Below are positions 62,726 through 64,000 of a DNA stretch of 64,000 nt, in pieces. The stretch is taken from the NCBI RefSeq assembly GCF_042658365.1, contig NZ_JBHSQC010000015.1; one strand, written 5' to 3'. Position 1 is the first letter of the stretch; each line of letters begins with the position of its first letter. The translations under genes were made by a program, and so were the position numbers. This DNA is from Carnobacterium_A antarcticum. GTDB lineage: Bacteria > Bacillota > Bacilli > Lactobacillales > Carnobacteriaceae. Under the pieces are notes generated by a model. That model ran no database searches. It was given only the letters and a program-made list of their open reading frames with translations, and had not been told where the DNA came from.

Positions 62726-64000
62726 GTGGTTGCTTATATAACTAAACATAAAAATCTTATTACTGTTTTATCAGGAATTTTGATTGCGATCGGTTTTGCT
62801 TCTGGTTTTATAGGGAGCGAAAACCTGCAAGATATCGCTTTGATCAGTGCGACTATTATTGCCAGCACCCCTATCTTTATTAAAGCTATCCAATCTTTGA
62901 GGATGAAAGCTTTCAGTATCGATCTTCTCGTTAGTATTGCCGTTCTCGGGGCTGTGTATATTGGTGAATACACAGAATCATCGATTGTTACATTTTTGTT
63001 CTTACTAGGAGATTATCTGGAAATGAGAACGCTGGAAAAAACTCGTTCTTCTTTGAGAGAGTTAGTAGACATGGCACCTCAAGAAGCAACGATTCTAAAA
63101 GCAGAAGGGAAAACGGAGACGATTCCGGTGGAAGAGGTCGAGAAAGGCAACCGAGTCATTATTCGTCCCGGCGGAAAAGTTCCGGTTGATGGTGTAATCA
63201 TCTCTGGAAAAGCCTCTATTAACGAGGCCGCTATCACAGGCGAATCGGTGCCGGCTTTTAAAACGATCAACGATAAAGTCTTTAGCGGAACCATTTTGGA
63301 TAATGGGTATATTGAAATCATTGCTGAAAGAGTGGGAGACGACACGACGTTTGCTAAAATCATTGAATTAGTAGAAGAAGCCCAAGAGACGAAATCTAAA
63401 GCCGAAAAGTTCTTGGACCGATTTGCAAATGTGTATACTCCCGCTGTAGTGGTTTTATCTATCTTGATCTATGCTGTCACACGCGACTTGTATTTGGCGA
63501 TCACCTTTTTAGTGATTGCTTGTCCTGGCGCACTTGTTCTCGGAGCTCCTGTTTCTAATGTAGCGGGAATCGGAAATGGCGCAAAAAACGGCGTGTTGAT
63601 CAAAGGTGGAGAGATCATGGATAAATTTGCTAAAGTCGATACACTCGTTTTTGATAAAACCGGAACGTTGACGAAAGGCAAGCCAGAGGTAACCGATATT
63701 CGAACTTTTAACAACTACAATTTGCAAACACTTTTAGGCTTAGCAGCCAAAGCTGAAACGATCTCGGAACACCACCTAGGTCAAACGATTGTCAAAGAAG
63801 CAAAAGCACAAGGAATGGATCTAACGTCTATTGAGTTGCAAGAAGGAGAAGCGATCAAAGGCAATGGCATAAAAGCTGTCGTGAATCACCAACGATTGGT
63901 TGCCGGAAATCGCAAATTGATGCTGGCTGAACGAATCAACTTGCCAGGACAAATCGAAAACTATGCTGTTGGCCGTGAAAAGGCTGGAAACTCGGCTATC
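62726..64000 (+). CDS. P1B-type heavy-metal ATPase, 3' end cut by window
   Basis: The frame opens at a GTG (AAGGAA 6 nt upstream) and runs off the window after about 425 codons. It has no N-terminal metal-binding domain. Visible: actuator TGESVPA, CPGALVLGAP where CPC, CPH or SPC is usual, phosphorylation site FDKTGTLTKGKP, and SEHHLGQTIV where the nucleotide-domain motif is normally SEHPLG. Overall it resembles Cd/Zn/Co exporters, but both key motifs are altered, so the metal cannot be named. TTGATTGCAAATAAA-type sequences upstream give no clear metal operator. Confidence 0.8.
   Translation, partial: MVAYITKHKNLITVLSGILIAIGFASGFIGSENLQDIALISATIIASTPIFIKAIQSLRMKAFSIDLLVSIAVLGAVYIGEYTESSIVTFLFLLGDYLEMRTLEKTRSSLRELVDMAPQEATILKAEGKTETIPVEEVEKGNRVIIRPGGKVPVDGVIISGKASINEAAITGESVPAFKTINDKVFSGTILDNGYIEIIAERVGDDTTFAKIIELVEEAQETKSKAEKFLDRFANVYTPAVVVLSILIYAVTRDLYLAITFLVIACPGALVLGAPVSNVAGIGNGAKNGVLIKGGEIMDKFAKVDTLVFDKTGTLTKGKPEVTDIRTFNNYNLQTLLGLAAKAETISEHHLGQTIVKEAKAQGMDLTSIELQEGEAIKGNGIKAVVNHQRLVAGNRKLMLAERINLPGQIENYAVGREKAGNSAI

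Overview
The window is AT-rich chromosomal DNA of a low-GC Gram-positive bacterium, most likely a lactic acid bacterium of the Carnobacterium type. This placement is an inference. It rests on the complete mevalonate route to isopentenyl diphosphate, type I CoaA, the enterococcal-type maltose locus (malT-mapP / malP-pgmB-malM-malR), consensus CcpA cre sites and strong Shine-Dalgarno sequences. No rRNA, tRNA or CRISPR array was seen.

Layout. 1-6.6 kb: end of a GNAT gene, then (minus strand) a two-gene TctA-like permease unit and mvaK1-mvaD-mvaK2-fni. 6.6-9.3 kb: coaA and guaA. 9.27-14.88 kb: an AT-rich island in the 3' end of guaA, bounded by a 13-bp direct repeat of the guaA terminus. It holds a TerB_N/TPR protein, a broken HTH regulator, a small unknown gene, a decayed tyrosine integrase, a frameshifted DUF4062 gene and a SieB-like membrane protein. 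The native guaA terminator apparently lies just beyond the right end. 15-18 kb: uvsE, a marR/SDR divergent pair, ndk. 18.2-23.3 kb: a ROK repressor divergent from a polyol-dehydrogenase / FGGY-kinase / EIIC-type transporter operon whose EIIB domain has lost its phosphorylatable cysteine. 23.5-27.5 kb: an FAD disulfide-oxidoreductase homologue, a candidate small RNA and the CopB copper exporter. 27.6-32.9 kb: gpmA and a GT2-GtrA-YfhO surface glycosylation operon. 32.9-40.8 kb: the maltose regulon.

41-43 kb: a lipoprotein, a GNAT and an MgtC-like protein. 43.3-50.4 kb: a minus-strand operon of a PotABCD-type ABC importer with adenine deaminase and a second deaminase-type amidohydrolase, preceded by a promoter and a structured leader. 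50.6-52.6 kb: split chromate-type transporter and a TRIC/UPF0126 protein. 52.8-55.6 kb: glutathione reductase, two small conserved genes and a cluster of DnaA-box-like sequences. 55.7-57.5 kb: guanine riboswitch and pbuG-type permease. 57.6-64 kb: an alkyltransferase-like protein, a Ca2+ P-type ATPase, a cystine symporter and a P1B-type ATPase cut by the window end.

How the parts work together: maltose enters through MalT as maltose-6'-phosphate, MapP dephosphorylates it, MalP makes glucose plus beta-glucose-1-phosphate, and PgmB and MalM feed glycolysis (GpmA is nearby). The ROK cluster looks like an uptake-oxidation-phosphorylation path for a pentitol-like polyol with no PTS phosphorylation. 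The ABC/ade/amidohydrolase operon and the riboswitch-controlled permease both point to purine salvage. The least explained items are the Cys-less EIIBC pathway, the guaA island, the structured ABC-operon leader, the off-origin DnaA-box cluster and the 124-bp inverted-repeat element near 41 kb.
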